This document shows, one piece after another, positions 7,114 to 15,181 of a DNA stretch of 64,000 bases; positions within the stretch are counted from its first letter, which is position 1, and each line of letters begins with the position of its first letter. Under the pieces are notes generated by a model, which saw only the letters and a program-made list of their open reading frames with translations, did no database searches and was not told where the DNA came from. A program made the translations under genes and the position numbers. The stretch is taken from assembly GCA_963925735.1 (NCBI GenBank), contig CAWUUH010000039.1, positions 1 to 64,000 on the forward strand, written 5' to 3'. The stretch comes from UBA4582 sp013204195 (GTDB lineage: Bacteria; Pseudomonadota; Gammaproteobacteria; Pseudomonadales; Azotimanducaceae).

Positions 7114-8589
7114 TCAGGGTTTGGCGATGGGTGAATAATAGATAACCCGCCTTTGGCCTGGGCTCAGTGGTTGTTTGATGGTGTCGAGTGCATTGGTCCA
7201 GAACATGGGATTCAGCCCGTCAGGGCATTCATTGATATCGGCCTGAAAATTATTGTTGGCATCGTCAAGGCTTTGAAGGCAGTCCGGTGAGTCGTCGATG
7301 ATGTCGTTGCCGAAGTTAGACTCGGTGGTGTGTAGTAAACCCAGCAAGTGGCCCATTTCATGGAAGGCAAACTCAGCGGTGGTGCGGGCGTAATAGTCGT
7401 CTGGCCCGCCTTGGGTCGCCGCCGCATTGATCAATAAACCGTTATAGGGGCCTTTGACCCCTAATGTGCCTGGAATACCCGGCGAGATGCCCAGTCGGCC
7501 GGCCCCGCCAGGGCCGCTAAAGCTCTCGACGAAGAAGATGTTAATACTGTCGGCAGCGCCTTGGGTGACCATCTCGGCGGTAATGGGATCTAAAAAGTCG
7601 ATGCTAACTTCCGCATACTCTGGCGCCGTCAACATCACGGTGGGTTGCAGGTCAACGGCGATGCTATTGGTTTGATTGATCACCACAAACTCAGCCAGTA
7701 CCAGGGCAAACCGGGCGGGGCTGACGCTGGTGGCAGAAAAATAGGGTGTGACCTTCAGCGTCGCCGGCAGGGCGGCATTCAGGTCTGGTGCTGGGCCGGT
7801 GCGTACCGCCAGCTTCAGGCTGATGTCGTTAAAGTCTATATTATCCAGGCTTGCAGCGCGGGTGCCGAGACTGTACTGCCAGTCGCCGCGCTGGGTTAAT
7901 TGATCTGCGCGCCGTGGTAACAGGCCGGCGCAGAGGCCCGGGCTGCAGTATTCAAAGAACCGAGTGAGCTGTGTCAGGGTCACATCGTCGGGGGATGTCA
8001 GGCGGCTGACGAGTAACCCAGTGCTGTTGTTCTCCACATCATTGCCGGTGAGATATAAACCGAAAGACACCGTATTGGCCGGCAGGCTGAATTCTCGAAG
8101 GCTCGAAGTGAGTAGGCTGGCATTCAAGTCGGCGTTGTTCAAAGACTGGTAATTCGAAGTGGGCACCGTGAGCGCGGTGACCTGCAAATTGGTGTCGATA
8201 ATGGCATCGATGCTGAGGCTGACACTGACGCTGTTACTGACCCCGCCACGGTTGTCCATGGCGGCGTAGGTGAAGCTGTCGGCGCCACTGTAGGCGTCAT
8301 CGGGGGTATAGGTGATGCTCGTGCCAGAGATGCTCAAGCTACCATGACTGGGGTTGCTGTTGATGCGGTAGCCCGTGAGGGTGCCATCGGTGTCGTTGTC
8401 GTTGGTCAGTGGGTTGAGGCTTGTGGGAGTGTTGACCAGCACCCTGAACACATCGGCCGTCGCGGTCGGGTCCACATTCGCCGGGGGCGCAATCGGCGCT
8501 GCCGCGCTGCCGCCGCCACCACAACCGTTGACTAAACCGATGGCAACAAACAGCGGTGGGAGCAAGTAAGACTTAATGATTGAAGCCAT
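7114..8589 (-). CDS. Pappalysin-like zinc metalloprotease lipoprotein
   Basis: The 491-residue exported protein begins with a short basic/hydrophobic signal ending in GLVNGC, a likely lipobox, followed by a GGGGSAAAP linker. About residues 40-128 form a cadherin/VCBS-like Ig domain (NPLTNDNDTDG, SYTPDDAYSGADSFTYAAMDN style). The C-terminal part is a zincin: HEMGHLLGLLH at 410-420 fits HExxHxxGxxH, followed by NDIIDDSPDC, a Met-turn-like NPMFW and an LSPGQRRVI tail. That combination resembles M43 pappalysin-type peptidases. It probably acts at the outer surface or in the periplasm on proteins. Substrate is unknown; the gene stands alone. Confidence 0.8.
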   Translation of the reverse strand: MASIIKSYLLPPLFVAIGLVNGCGGGGSAAAPIAPPANVDPTATADVFRVLVNTPTSLNPLTNDNDTDGTLTGYRINSNPSHGSLSISGTSITYTPDDAYSGADSFTYAAMDNRGGVSNSVSVSLSIDAIIDTNLQVTALTVPTSNYQSLNNADLNASLLTSSLREFSLPANTVSFGLYLTGNDVENNSTGLLVSRLTSPDDVTLTQLTRFFEYCSPGLCAGLLPRRADQLTQRGDWQYSLGTRAASLDNIDFNDISLKLAVRTGPAPDLNAALPATLKVTPYFSATSVSPARFALVLAEFVVINQTNSIAVDLQPTVMLTAPEYAEVSIDFLDPITAEMVTQGAADSINIFFVESFSGPGGAGRLGISPGIPGTLGVKGPYNGLLINAAATQGGPDDYYARTTAEFAFHEMGHLLGLLHTTESNFGNDIIDDSPDCLQSLDDANNNFQADINECPDGLNPMFWTNALDTIKQPLSPGQRRVIYYSPIAKP

Positions 8590-8650
8590 AGCGAAATAGC
8601 CAGGTTGGTTGCTTTATTCGTTTAAGTGATGCGCTGTGGTGCCCCAGGGT

Positions 8651-8692
8651 CTGGCTATCTAGATCTGGCCATTTAGATCTGGCCATTTCGGC
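8651..8692. repeat. 14-bp tandem repeat, three copies
   Basis: CTGGCTATCTAGAT, CTGGCCATTTAGAT and CTGGCCATTTCGGC lie head to tail. The middle copy differs from its neighbours by two and three bases. Confidence 0.85.
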
Positions 8693-8954
8693 CCGGCAGC
8701 GTCGGTGCGTCCCGTTAGAGTGCGCTCAAGCGAGCCAAATACCGCTTTTAAAATTCCGTAGATCATATTGAACACTCAGGACCCTTCGTTCAAGACTTAC
8801 TGTTCCACTTGCGGGTCTTGCCGCTGAGTCGGGCTGCGCTGGGTCATGATCGCTAATGATATCGCAAAACGCGAGAGGGCTTCACTACCGCCTCACTGTG
8901 ACAGTGCTCATGGATTCAAAACAATGGTCTTATGGTGATGACTTCGAGTCTTGT

Positions 8955-8960
8955 TATACT
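8955..8960 (+). promoter_or_regulatory. Extended -10 promoter element for the desulfhydrase-like gene
   Basis: TTGTTATACTG contains TGnTATACT, an extended -10, about 46 nt before the ATG. There is no good -35 match. The same TATACTG word occurs before pyrD and before the MFS gene, which supports it as a real promoter form in this genome. Confidence 0.45.
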
Positions 8961-9005
8961 GCCAGGCTGTTACCTACCTCAGCCCAAACAGTGCAGTAGA
9001 TTGCC

Positions 9006-9917
9006 ATGGAAGATCATTCAGCTGGAATCAAGCATACCTGTGTTGTTAGTGGTCGCGATATTGAAGTGATTTGCCTGGCCGCACTTCGGCCCCATGGCAA
9101 CAAGTACTACAAGCTCAAGTACAACCTCGAGTTCGCCCGAGAACAGGGCTATACGACCCTGGCCAGCTTCGGCGGCGCCTGGTCGAACCATTTGGCGGCA
9201 CTGGCGCAAGTGGGGGCAGCGCAGGGCTTCAGCACCGTTGGTATTGTGCGCGGTGAACGCCCGGTAAAATTATCAATGATGTTGCTCGATGCTGAGGCGC
9301 AGGGCATGCAGTTGCAGTTTATCTCTCGAGGCGACTATCGCCACCGGCATGAGCCCGAGTTCCTGGCAGCGTTGCAAGGGCGCTTGACGAATTGTTTAGT
9401 GATTCCAGAGGGTGGCACTAACGGGCTGGCGGTGCGCGGCACGGCTGAAATTGTCGACGAGGTGGCGCGCTTGAGTCCGGCAGCGGATCTGATTGTGCTG
9501 CCAGTCGGCACCGGTGGCACACTGGCTGGCATTGCCGCGGCCTTGCCCCCAGGCGTGAAGGTGCTGGGAATTTCGGTGTTGAAAGGTACGGGTGCGGAAT
9601 CGGGTTTGGAAGCTGACGTTGAGGCGTTAATCGCCGCGACAAGTCCCCCTTCGCCGTTGGGACGGAACTGGTCGATTGATCACCGCTTTCACTGTGGTGG
9701 CTATGCCAAATGCCCGACGTATCTACAAGACTTCATACTTGGCTGGCAGCGCCGCCATGGAATGCTGTTAGATCCGGTGTATACGGGCAAACTGTTTTAT
9801 GGCTTGAGCCAGATGCTCGCTCAGGGTGAGATAAATGCGGATACGCGAATCGTTGCGCTGCACACCGGCGGCGAGCAGGGCCGGCGAGGTTATGGGTTCT
9901 TGACGGACGAAGTGTAG
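9006..9917 (+). CDS. PLP-dependent ACC deaminase / D-cysteine desulfhydrase family protein
   Basis: The 303-residue protein belongs to the fold II PLP enzymes that include D-cysteine desulfhydrase and 1-aminocyclopropane-1-carboxylate deaminase. The Schiff-base lysine region is HGNKYYKLKYNL near residues 30-41. FGGAWSNHLAAL provides the substrate and phosphate contacts, PEGGTNGLAVRG follows, and a VLPVGTGGTLAGI loop binds the PLP phosphate. Expected activity is cleavage of D-cysteine (to pyruvate, H2S and ammonia) or of a related small amino acid. Which substrate it uses cannot be told. It is convergent with cysE, so cysteine breakdown and synthesis genes lie back to back. Confidence 0.85.
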   Translation: MEDHSAGIKHTCVVSGRDIEVICLAALRPHGNKYYKLKYNLEFAREQGYTTLASFGGAWSNHLAALAQVGAAQGFSTVGIVRGERPVKLSMMLLDAEAQGMQLQFISRGDYRHRHEPEFLAALQGRLTNCLVIPEGGTNGLAVRGTAEIVDEVARLSPAADLIVLPVGTGGTLAGIAAALPPGVKVLGISVLKGTGAESGLEADVEALIAATSPPSPLGRNWSIDHRFHCGGYAKCPTYLQDFILGWQRRHGMLLDPVYTGKLFYGLSQMLAQGEINADTRIVALHTGGEQGRRGYGFLTDEV

Positions 9918-10003
9918 TCTGTGGATGCAATTGGCTGGGGAGCGCGGATGTGGTTATGCGTCCGCGTTTTTGCTGGCCATAAAGCCCTGCCTTTAGCCGC
10001 ACT

Positions 10004-10029
10004 AAAAAAGCGCTTTGCGCTTTCTTTTT
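10004..10029. terminator. Bidirectional terminator between the desulfhydrase-like gene and cysE (first hairpin)
   Basis: AAAGCGC and GCGCTTT form a 7-bp stem with a TTT loop. A-runs lie on the 5' side and CTTTTT on the 3' side, so it can serve both convergent genes. Confidence 0.8.
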
Positions 10030-10067
10030 GGACGCCTCTTGAGCGCGGTTAAAGCGTCCACGCTCAA

Positions 10068-10103
10068 ACGCATAAAAAAGTGCTGCGCACTTTCTTTATG
10101 CGT
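10068..10103. terminator. Long terminator hairpin at the cysE 3' end (second hairpin)
   Basis: ACGCATAAAAAAGTGC pairs with GCACTTTCTTTATGCGT across a TGC loop with one mismatch. This gives a long stem that ends on the last base before cysE, whose stop codon starts at 10104. Its inner part is built like the hairpin at 10004-10029. Confidence 0.75.
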
Positions 10104-10946
10104 CTATTCCAAGTCTTGTTCCATATCAAACGCGGGGTTATCACAGTGGGGCTTGCCGACGATCACGGCGGGTACGCCGGCGACGGTGACGTGGGGTGGT
10201 ACGTCTTTCATGACGACGCTGCCGGCACCGACCTTGGCGCCTTCGCCGATCTCAATATTACCGATAATCGACGCGTTAGCGCCGATCAAGACGCCACGAC
10301 GAACTTTTGGGTGACGATCGCCGGAGTCTTTGCCTGAGCCGCCGAGCGTGACGCCATGGAGAATGGAAACATCGTCTTCGACGACGGCGGTTTCACCGAT
10401 CACCAGGCCGGTGGCATGGTCAAACATGACACCGCAGCCGATTTTGGCGGCGGGGTGGATATCGACGGTAAAAATACTGCTCAATTGGTTTTGCAGGAAG
10501 AACGCCAGAGAGTGACGTTTTTGGCCCCACAGCCAGTGAGCGATGCGGTAAACCTGCAACGCATGAAAGCCTTTATAAAACAACAAGGGTGTAGAGTAGC
10601 TGTTGCAGGCAGGGTCGCGATCACGGGTGGCTTTAATGTCGATTTCGGCAGCATGGATAATAGAAGGCTCGGAGTTGAAGGCTTCTTCAATAATTTCGCG
10701 AATCGCCATGCTCGACACCACACTGCTGTCGAGCTTGGTGGCGAGTAAAAAGCTCAGGCAGCCCTGCAGGGTGTCGTGGTTGAGGACCGTGGTTTGAAAA
10801 AAGGTGGCCATGATGGGTTCAAATTCGGCTCGGGCTCTGACCTCCGCACGAATGGCCTGCCAGAGCGAGCCGGCGTTGGCGATTTCCTTGATATTACTCT
10901 CTTGTGCCAGCTCTTCGTGATACCGCTGCTGAATCGATGAGTTCAT
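10104..10946 (-). CDS. cysE: Serine O-acetyltransferase
   Basis: CysE transfers acetyl from acetyl-CoA to L-serine, the first step of cysteine synthesis. From the ATG at 10946 the protein has 280 residues. That start has AGGAGG about 7 nt upstream, unlike the ATG 15 codons earlier. An alpha-helical N-terminal domain (QAIRAEVRARAEFEP) leads to the left-handed beta-helix of hexapeptide repeats. The helix holds DIHPAAKIGCGVMFDHATGLVIGE split over several coils, with catalytic Asp/His (FDHATG), then VSILHGVTLGG and the GDRHPKVRRGVLIGA block. The C-terminal tail could bind cysteine synthase or give feedback control. It works together with CysDN/C in sulfur assimilation. Confidence 0.96.
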   Translation of the reverse strand: MNSSIQQRYHEELAQESNIKEIANAGSLWQAIRAEVRARAEFEPIMATFFQTTVLNHDTLQGCLSFLLATKLDSSVVSSMAIREIIEEAFNSEPSIIHAAEIDIKATRDRDPACNSYSTPLLFYKGFHALQVYRIAHWLWGQKRHSLAFFLQNQLSSIFTVDIHPAAKIGCGVMFDHATGLVIGETAVVEDDVSILHGVTLGGSGKDSGDRHPKVRRGVLIGANASIIGNIEIGEGAKVGAGSVVMKDVPPHVTVAGVPAVIVGKPHCDNPAFDMEQDLE

Positions 10947-11275
10947 GGTGCCTGCCTCCTGACTGTCTCTGATCTGTCTCTTGACCTTCAACGCTGATCC
11001 CGTTGGGGTGATTGTGGCGTCAAGGGATTAAGCTCAGATTCGTGATCGTACGACCAATGATGCGGGTTGTGGCGAGATTTGCAAGGCCTTGGCGCTTCGG
11101 CAGGCCAATAAAACCTCTTTGTTTGAGCATCAGTTTATGTTCAGTTGTAAGCCAAGCACGGGTTAGAATGCTTGAGAGCCACTCGCGGGGCAGAGCAATA
11201 ACCTGTATAAAGCGGCTTGTAGTTGGTATGCAGACCTGCCAGTACGGATTGTGCGTTAACGATGGGTGACATGTG
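10947..11275. other. Divergent intergenic region cysE / nadK
   Basis: About 330 bases separate the two starts. Short frames exist on both strands but have no ribosome sites or family resemblance. No clear promoter box or operator is seen. Confidence 0.5.
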
Positions 11276-12157
11276 ATGATCAAATTTAAGCGGGTAGGGC
11301 TGGTGGCCAGAAGTGGCAGCGAGCTGGTGCTAGACTCATTGCGTCGAGTTCAGCGATTGTTGCGCGCCCGTGATATCGAAATATTGATGGAAGACACCGC
11401 CCATGCCCTGCTGGGTGATCAGACGGGTGCCTGTTATACGCAAGAAGCGATGGCCGGCCAATGTGACTTGGTGATCGCTGTGGGCGGTGATGGCAATATC
11501 CTGGGCGCGGCGCGCACCTTCGCTCCTCATGGCGTGCCGATTCTTGGGGTTAATCGAGGGCGGTTGGGTTTTCTGGCGGATATATCTCCCGATGATATCG
11601 ATGTGAAACTCAGCCAGGTACTGGCCGGTGACTACACGACCGAGGAGCACTTTCTGCTAGAGGGTGAGGTCAGTATCAATGGCAACAAAGAGGTGCCCTG
11701 CGCGCTGAATGAAGTGTTGATCCATTCGGCACAGATGCCGCGAATGTTGGAATTTGACTTGTACGTAGATGGCGCTTTTGTCTATAACCAGCACTCTGAT
11801 GGCCTGATTATTTCGTCGCCCACGGGCTCCACGGCCTATTCCTTGTCAGCAGGGGGGCCGATTATGCACCCCAGTCTGGATGCGATTGTACTGGTGCCGA
11901 TGTTTCCCCATTCTCTTAACAGTCGGCCGTTGGTGGTTCCTGGCGGCGCTGAAATTAAGATCGTTGTGGGTTCTCATATCGGCACCAATGCCAAGATCAG
12001 TTTCGATTCTCAGTTAGAGTTCGAGATCGAACCTGGTGAGTCGCTGCTGGTGCGCAAAAAGCAAGAGAAGCTCAAGCTGATTCACCCACCGGGACATAAC
12101 TTCTACGGCGTCTGTCGTAGCAAGCTAGACTGGGCGAGCCGGCTTGGCGAGTCCTGA
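11276..12157 (+). CDS. nadK: NAD kinase
   Basis: The 293-residue enzyme phosphorylates NAD to NADP in the cytoplasm. It has the family hallmarks: GGDGN at residues 70-74, LGVNRGRLGFLADI, the NEVLIHS strand, and SSPTGSTAYSLSAGGPI for substrate binding. The C-terminal SFDSQLEFEIEPG segment is also conserved. A GTG three bases upstream is an alternative start and would add one residue. No operon partner is seen; the gene that follows is convergent. Confidence 0.96.
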   Translation: MIKFKRVGLVARSGSELVLDSLRRVQRLLRARDIEILMEDTAHALLGDQTGACYTQEAMAGQCDLVIAVGGDGNILGAARTFAPHGVPILGVNRGRLGFLADISPDDIDVKLSQVLAGDYTTEEHFLLEGEVSINGNKEVPCALNEVLIHSAQMPRMLEFDLYVDGAFVYNQHSDGLIISSPTGSTAYSLSAGGPIMHPSLDAIVLVPMFPHSLNSRPLVVPGGAEIKIVVGSHIGTNAKISFDSQLEFEIEPGESLLVRKKQEKLKLIHPPGHNFYGVCRSKLDWASRLGES

Positions 12158-12174
12158 GTGAGTGTGACCACTGG

Positions 12175-12768
12175 TTAGCGATTAGGCGCGATTAAATCTG
12201 CCGGCGTATCAATGTCGCGCAATATTCCGGGGTCCTCGAGATTGATTTTGTGAACCTTGTCGAGATGCGCATCAATCACGGGGCGGGCGCCACGGTCACC
12301 GGTGAGGGCTTCGATGGCGTCGAAGTAGGCTGCGTCAAACAGTACCGGATGCCCCAGTTCACCCTTTCTACAGGGCACGATAATGGGTTGGCTTGCCTTG
12401 TGAAACTCGTAGGCGCCGAGCACTGACTCGATAGTTTCGGCCTGTACAAAGGGCATGTCGCCCAGAAAGACCATCGCGCCCTGCCAGTCGTGTACCTTGT
12501 GTATAGCATTAGCCAGGCTGTGAGCCATACCCTTGGCGGAATCTGGCGCCATGTAATATTCAACCTGATCGTTGTCGATGCGGCTGCTTAATTGCTGGGC
12601 GAACTCACGGTCGCCAAAGCGTAAGACTACCAACACCTTATCGAGAACGCTGGCTGCCTTATGAATGGACTCCTCGAGAATGCTTTGCCCCGAGGCTAAG
12701 GTTTGTTTGCGCTTGTCGTCGCCAAAACGCCTGCTGCTGCCTGCTGCGAGAATTATGCCGCCAATCAT
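12175..12768 (-). CDS. MobA-like NTP transferase (MocA-type molybdenum cofactor nucleotidyltransferase)
   Basis: The 197-residue protein is a nucleotidyltransferase-fold enzyme: IILAAGSSRRFGDDKRKQ at the N-terminus is the nucleotide-binding signature, FLGDMPFV is the metal-binding Asp loop, and GHPVLFDAAY and GDRGARP are typical of the MocA/YgfJ/CTP:molybdopterin group. It probably attaches CMP (or GMP) to molybdopterin for insertion into a xanthine-dehydrogenase-type enzyme. The start at 12768 has AAGGAGC 4 nt upstream; the longer frame lacks such a site. It lies downstream of xdhC on the same strand with a gap of about 290 bp. Confidence 0.82.
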   Translation of the reverse strand: MIGGIILAAGSSRRFGDDKRKQTLASGQSILEESIHKAASVLDKVLVVLRFGDREFAQQLSSRIDNDQVEYYMAPDSAKGMAHSLANAIHKVHDWQGAMVFLGDMPFVQAETIESVLGAYEFHKASQPIIVPCRKGELGHPVLFDAAYFDAIEALTGDRGARPVIDAHLDKVHKINLEDPGILRDIDTPADLIAPNR

Positions 12769-13017
12769 AAAAGCTCCTTGGGTCGATGCTGACCATTGTT
12801 GTGGAATAGGCTCATTCTGGGCCATGTTTCTTCAGTAAAGCCTTGGTTTAAAACTAGCTTAGTTCAGCAAGCACGCTAGCCCGCGTTGCGGTGGCCCCGA
12901 TGCCAGTTTGGCGGGTCCAGCTAGCTTACAGCGCAACTCGGCGTCTGGGGCGCTAATTCTGCCGGTCCGTAACGCCTCCGCCACTACTGGCTAACTGCTA
13001 AGTCTGAGGTGCTATGA

Positions 13018-13059
13018 GTTAAAAGCTATTGGTTAAAAGCTATTGGTTAAAAGCTATGG
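13018..13059. repeat. 14-bp tandem repeat, three copies, running into the xdhC stop codon
   Basis: GTTAAAAGCTATTG, GTTAAAAGCTATTG and GTTAAAAGCTATGG occur in tandem. The third copy contains the stop codon and last coding base of the xdhC-like gene, so the repeat spans the 3' end of a coding region. Confidence 0.9.
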
Positions 13060-14082
13060 GTTAACCGCTAAGTGAGGGCGAAAGTCGGCCACCACATTCT
13101 GGTCTCGCTGGTTGCGCAGGGCCGTGAGCTGGGCGAGGATCGCCACGGCGATCTCTGCTGGGGTTTTGCTGCCGATGGGCAGGCCAACGGGCGCATGTAA
13201 ACGGTCAATCTCAGCGCTGGTCAGTTCCAGCTGCAACAGACGTTCGCGGCGTTTCGCCGAGGTGCGGGTGGAGCCCATCGCGCCCACAAAAAACGCATCG
13301 GTTTTCAAGGCTTCCATCAAACCCATATCGTCGATCCGTGGATCATGGGTCAGGGCAATAATGGCTGAGAAGGAATCGTTGGCGTAGCGTCTGACCGCAT
13401 CGTCAGGCATGTCGCTGATCAATTGCACGCCTTCCACAGGCCATTGGGCCAGGACCTCGGGCCGGGGATCGCACACCAGCACTTGGTAGTCCAGGGTGCG
13501 AGCGATATTGGCCACATACATAGAGACCTGGCCAGCACCGATCAAAAATAGTTGGTAGCGAGGACCGTAGGTCTGTGCCAGCGTGGTGCCCTCGGGCACG
13601 TCGGTTTGACTGCAATCACCGTCAAATGTCAGGTGTTTGAAGCGGGGTTGCTCGCTGACCTGCATGTCGCCGGTGCTGATATCCACCAGGCGCTCGGTGC
13701 ATTCACGGGCTGCCAGGCGGCTGACGATGAGCTGCAAGCTCTGGAGATGTCGCTGGTCGATAAATGGCTCGATGATGACGTGTAACTGGCCACCACAGGG
13801 TAGATTGAACCGCACCTGGTCTTCGTCGGTGGCGCCATACACCAGCATGGCAGGCTTATCGTGAGCCAAGGCGCCCTGGCGGAGCTTTTCCAGCAGGTCG
13901 TCTTCGACGCAACCGCCAGACAAGGAGCCGGCCATTTCACCGGTGCTGTTACAGCACAGTAAAGAGCCGACGGGTCGGGGTGAAGACCCCCAGGTTTTGA
14001 CCACAGTGCAAAGCCAGCAGGTCTCGCCGGCGGCAATCCACTGACTTAATTGGGACAAGACCTGATAATCGGCGTTTTCCAT
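13054..14082 (-). CDS. XdhC family molybdenum-enzyme maturation protein
   Basis: The 342-residue protein carries the XdhC/CoxI N-terminal block (CWLCTVVKTWGSSPRPVGS, GSLSGGCVEDDL) and the C-terminal Rossmann-like domain (YQLFLIGAGQVSMYVANIA, LTHDPRIDDMGLMEALK, FVGAMGSTRTSAKRRERL, PVGLPIGSKTPAEIAVAI). XdhC proteins bind molybdenum cofactor, help sulfurate it and load it into xanthine-dehydrogenase-type hydroxylases. It is followed by the MocA-like gene, so the pair forms a cofactor maturation unit. No dehydrogenase subunit is in the window. Confidence 0.92.
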   Translation of the reverse strand: MENADYQVLSQLSQWIAAGETCWLCTVVKTWGSSPRPVGSLLCCNSTGEMAGSLSGGCVEDDLLEKLRQGALAHDKPAMLVYGATDEDQVRFNLPCGGQLHVIIEPFIDQRHLQSLQLIVSRLAARECTERLVDISTGDMQVSEQPRFKHLTFDGDCSQTDVPEGTTLAQTYGPRYQLFLIGAGQVSMYVANIARTLDYQVLVCDPRPEVLAQWPVEGVQLISDMPDDAVRRYANDSFSAIIALTHDPRIDDMGLMEALKTDAFFVGAMGSTRTSAKRRERLLQLELTSAEIDRLHAPVGLPIGSKTPAEIAVAILAQLTALRNQRDQNVVADFRPHLAVNP

Positions 14083-14183
14083 GCTTTTTTAAGTTCCCGT
14101 AACTCAGGCGAATGTTAATATGGTCAACAGTTTACAACTTGCGCCCGCCAAGGAAAACCATTGTCCATTGTCCCCGCGTTCAA

Positions 14184-15101
14184 ATGCTTATGCCCCAGCC
14201 CCTGGGTAGTCGCGTGATCCTTGCCCTGCAAATCGCCAGAGAGGTCGATCTGGCGCTGTTTTCCAGCTTTCTGTATCAGCAGAGTATTCGGCACCGAATT
14301 AATGAAGCCGGTGATCTGCAGGAATTGTGGGTCGCTGACGACGCTGACGCGGAGCGGGTTCGAGCTTATTACGCCGCCTTCTCACAAGGCGAGTTGTCGC
14401 TGCAGGCCGGGCCCGCGGCCCGTCGGCGCTCCAATCTGTTACAGAATTTGCTGAACGCCGTATGGCGGGTGCCTATGACATTTGGGCTGATATTGCTAAC
14501 GGCGCTACTATTCCCCGTCACCTTAGGGGTTGACGACGGCGATGTGAGTGGCTGGTTTGAGACCTTGAGTTTCCTGCAGTTCTCAGTGGTGGGCAATAAA
14601 GTCTATTTTGTGGATTTGCCCATGACCCTGGCCAGTGGCGAATACTGGCGGTTGCTGACGCCCATGTTCCTGCACTTCGGTATTCTGCACCTGGTGTTCA
14701 ATATGCTGTGGTTCTGGGAAATCGGCCGGCGCATCGAGCAGGTTAATAATGGTCTGCTGATGTTGCTGCTGGTGCTGGTGAGTTCTCTGGGTTCCAATGT
14801 GCTGCAATATACGATGACGGGGCCGGGTTTTTTCGGCGGTATGTCCGGTGTGGTGTTCGGTCTGCTGGGCTACAGTCTGGTCTGGAGTCGCCTGTTGCCA
14901 TCTCGGGATATGGGGCTGAGCAACAGCATCTATGTTTTTATGCTCGGCTTTTTGGTGTTCGGCTTTAGCGGTCTGTTTGATCTGTTGGGCCTGGGCAATC
15001 TCGCCAACTGGGCCCATCTGGGTGGCCTGCTAGCGGGCGCCGGCTTTGGACTGCTGGTTGTCGCCGGTGTCAAGCTGCGGGACGTCGGCCAACCGCGCTG
15101 A
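14184..15101 (+). CDS. glpG: Rhomboid intramembrane serine protease (GlpG type)
   Basis: The protein has a soluble N-terminal domain (about residues 1-70, ending in LWVADDADAERVRAYYAAF, like the GlpG cytoplasmic domain) followed by six membrane helices. Catalytic Ser221 lies in GMSGVVFGLLGY and His278 in NWAHLGGLLAG; HLVFNMLWFWEIGRRIE is the conserved loop-1/helix-2 region. It should cleave membrane helices of substrate proteins in the inner membrane. The start at 14184 is chosen by match to the GlpG N-terminus; an ATG at 14112 would add 24 residues without family support. Confidence 0.93.
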   Translation: MLMPQPLGSRVILALQIAREVDLALFSSFLYQQSIRHRINEAGDLQELWVADDADAERVRAYYAAFSQGELSLQAGPAARRRSNLLQNLLNAVWRVPMTFGLILLTALLFPVTLGVDDGDVSGWFETLSFLQFSVVGNKVYFVDLPMTLASGEYWRLLTPMFLHFGILHLVFNMLWFWEIGRRIEQVNNGLLMLLLVLVSSLGSNVLQYTMTGPGFFGGMSGVVFGLLGYSLVWSRLLPSRDMGLSNSIYVFMLGFLVFGFSGLFDLLGLGNLANWAHLGGLLAGAGFGLLVVAGVKLRDVGQPR

Positions 15102-15181
15102 TGTTTTGGTGAGGCTGATGTTTCGGTAAGGCAGGCCTCAAGGTTTTTGCCTTCTAAGGCGCCAACCCGTACACTCCGCCC

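Larger units (their letters stand above)
8590..9005. other. Intergenic region with tandem repeat and promoter
   Basis: This 416-bp space lies between two divergent genes. It holds the 14-bp repeat at 8651-8692 and the -10 element at 8955-8960. No gene or RNA is seen in the rest. Confidence 0.6.
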
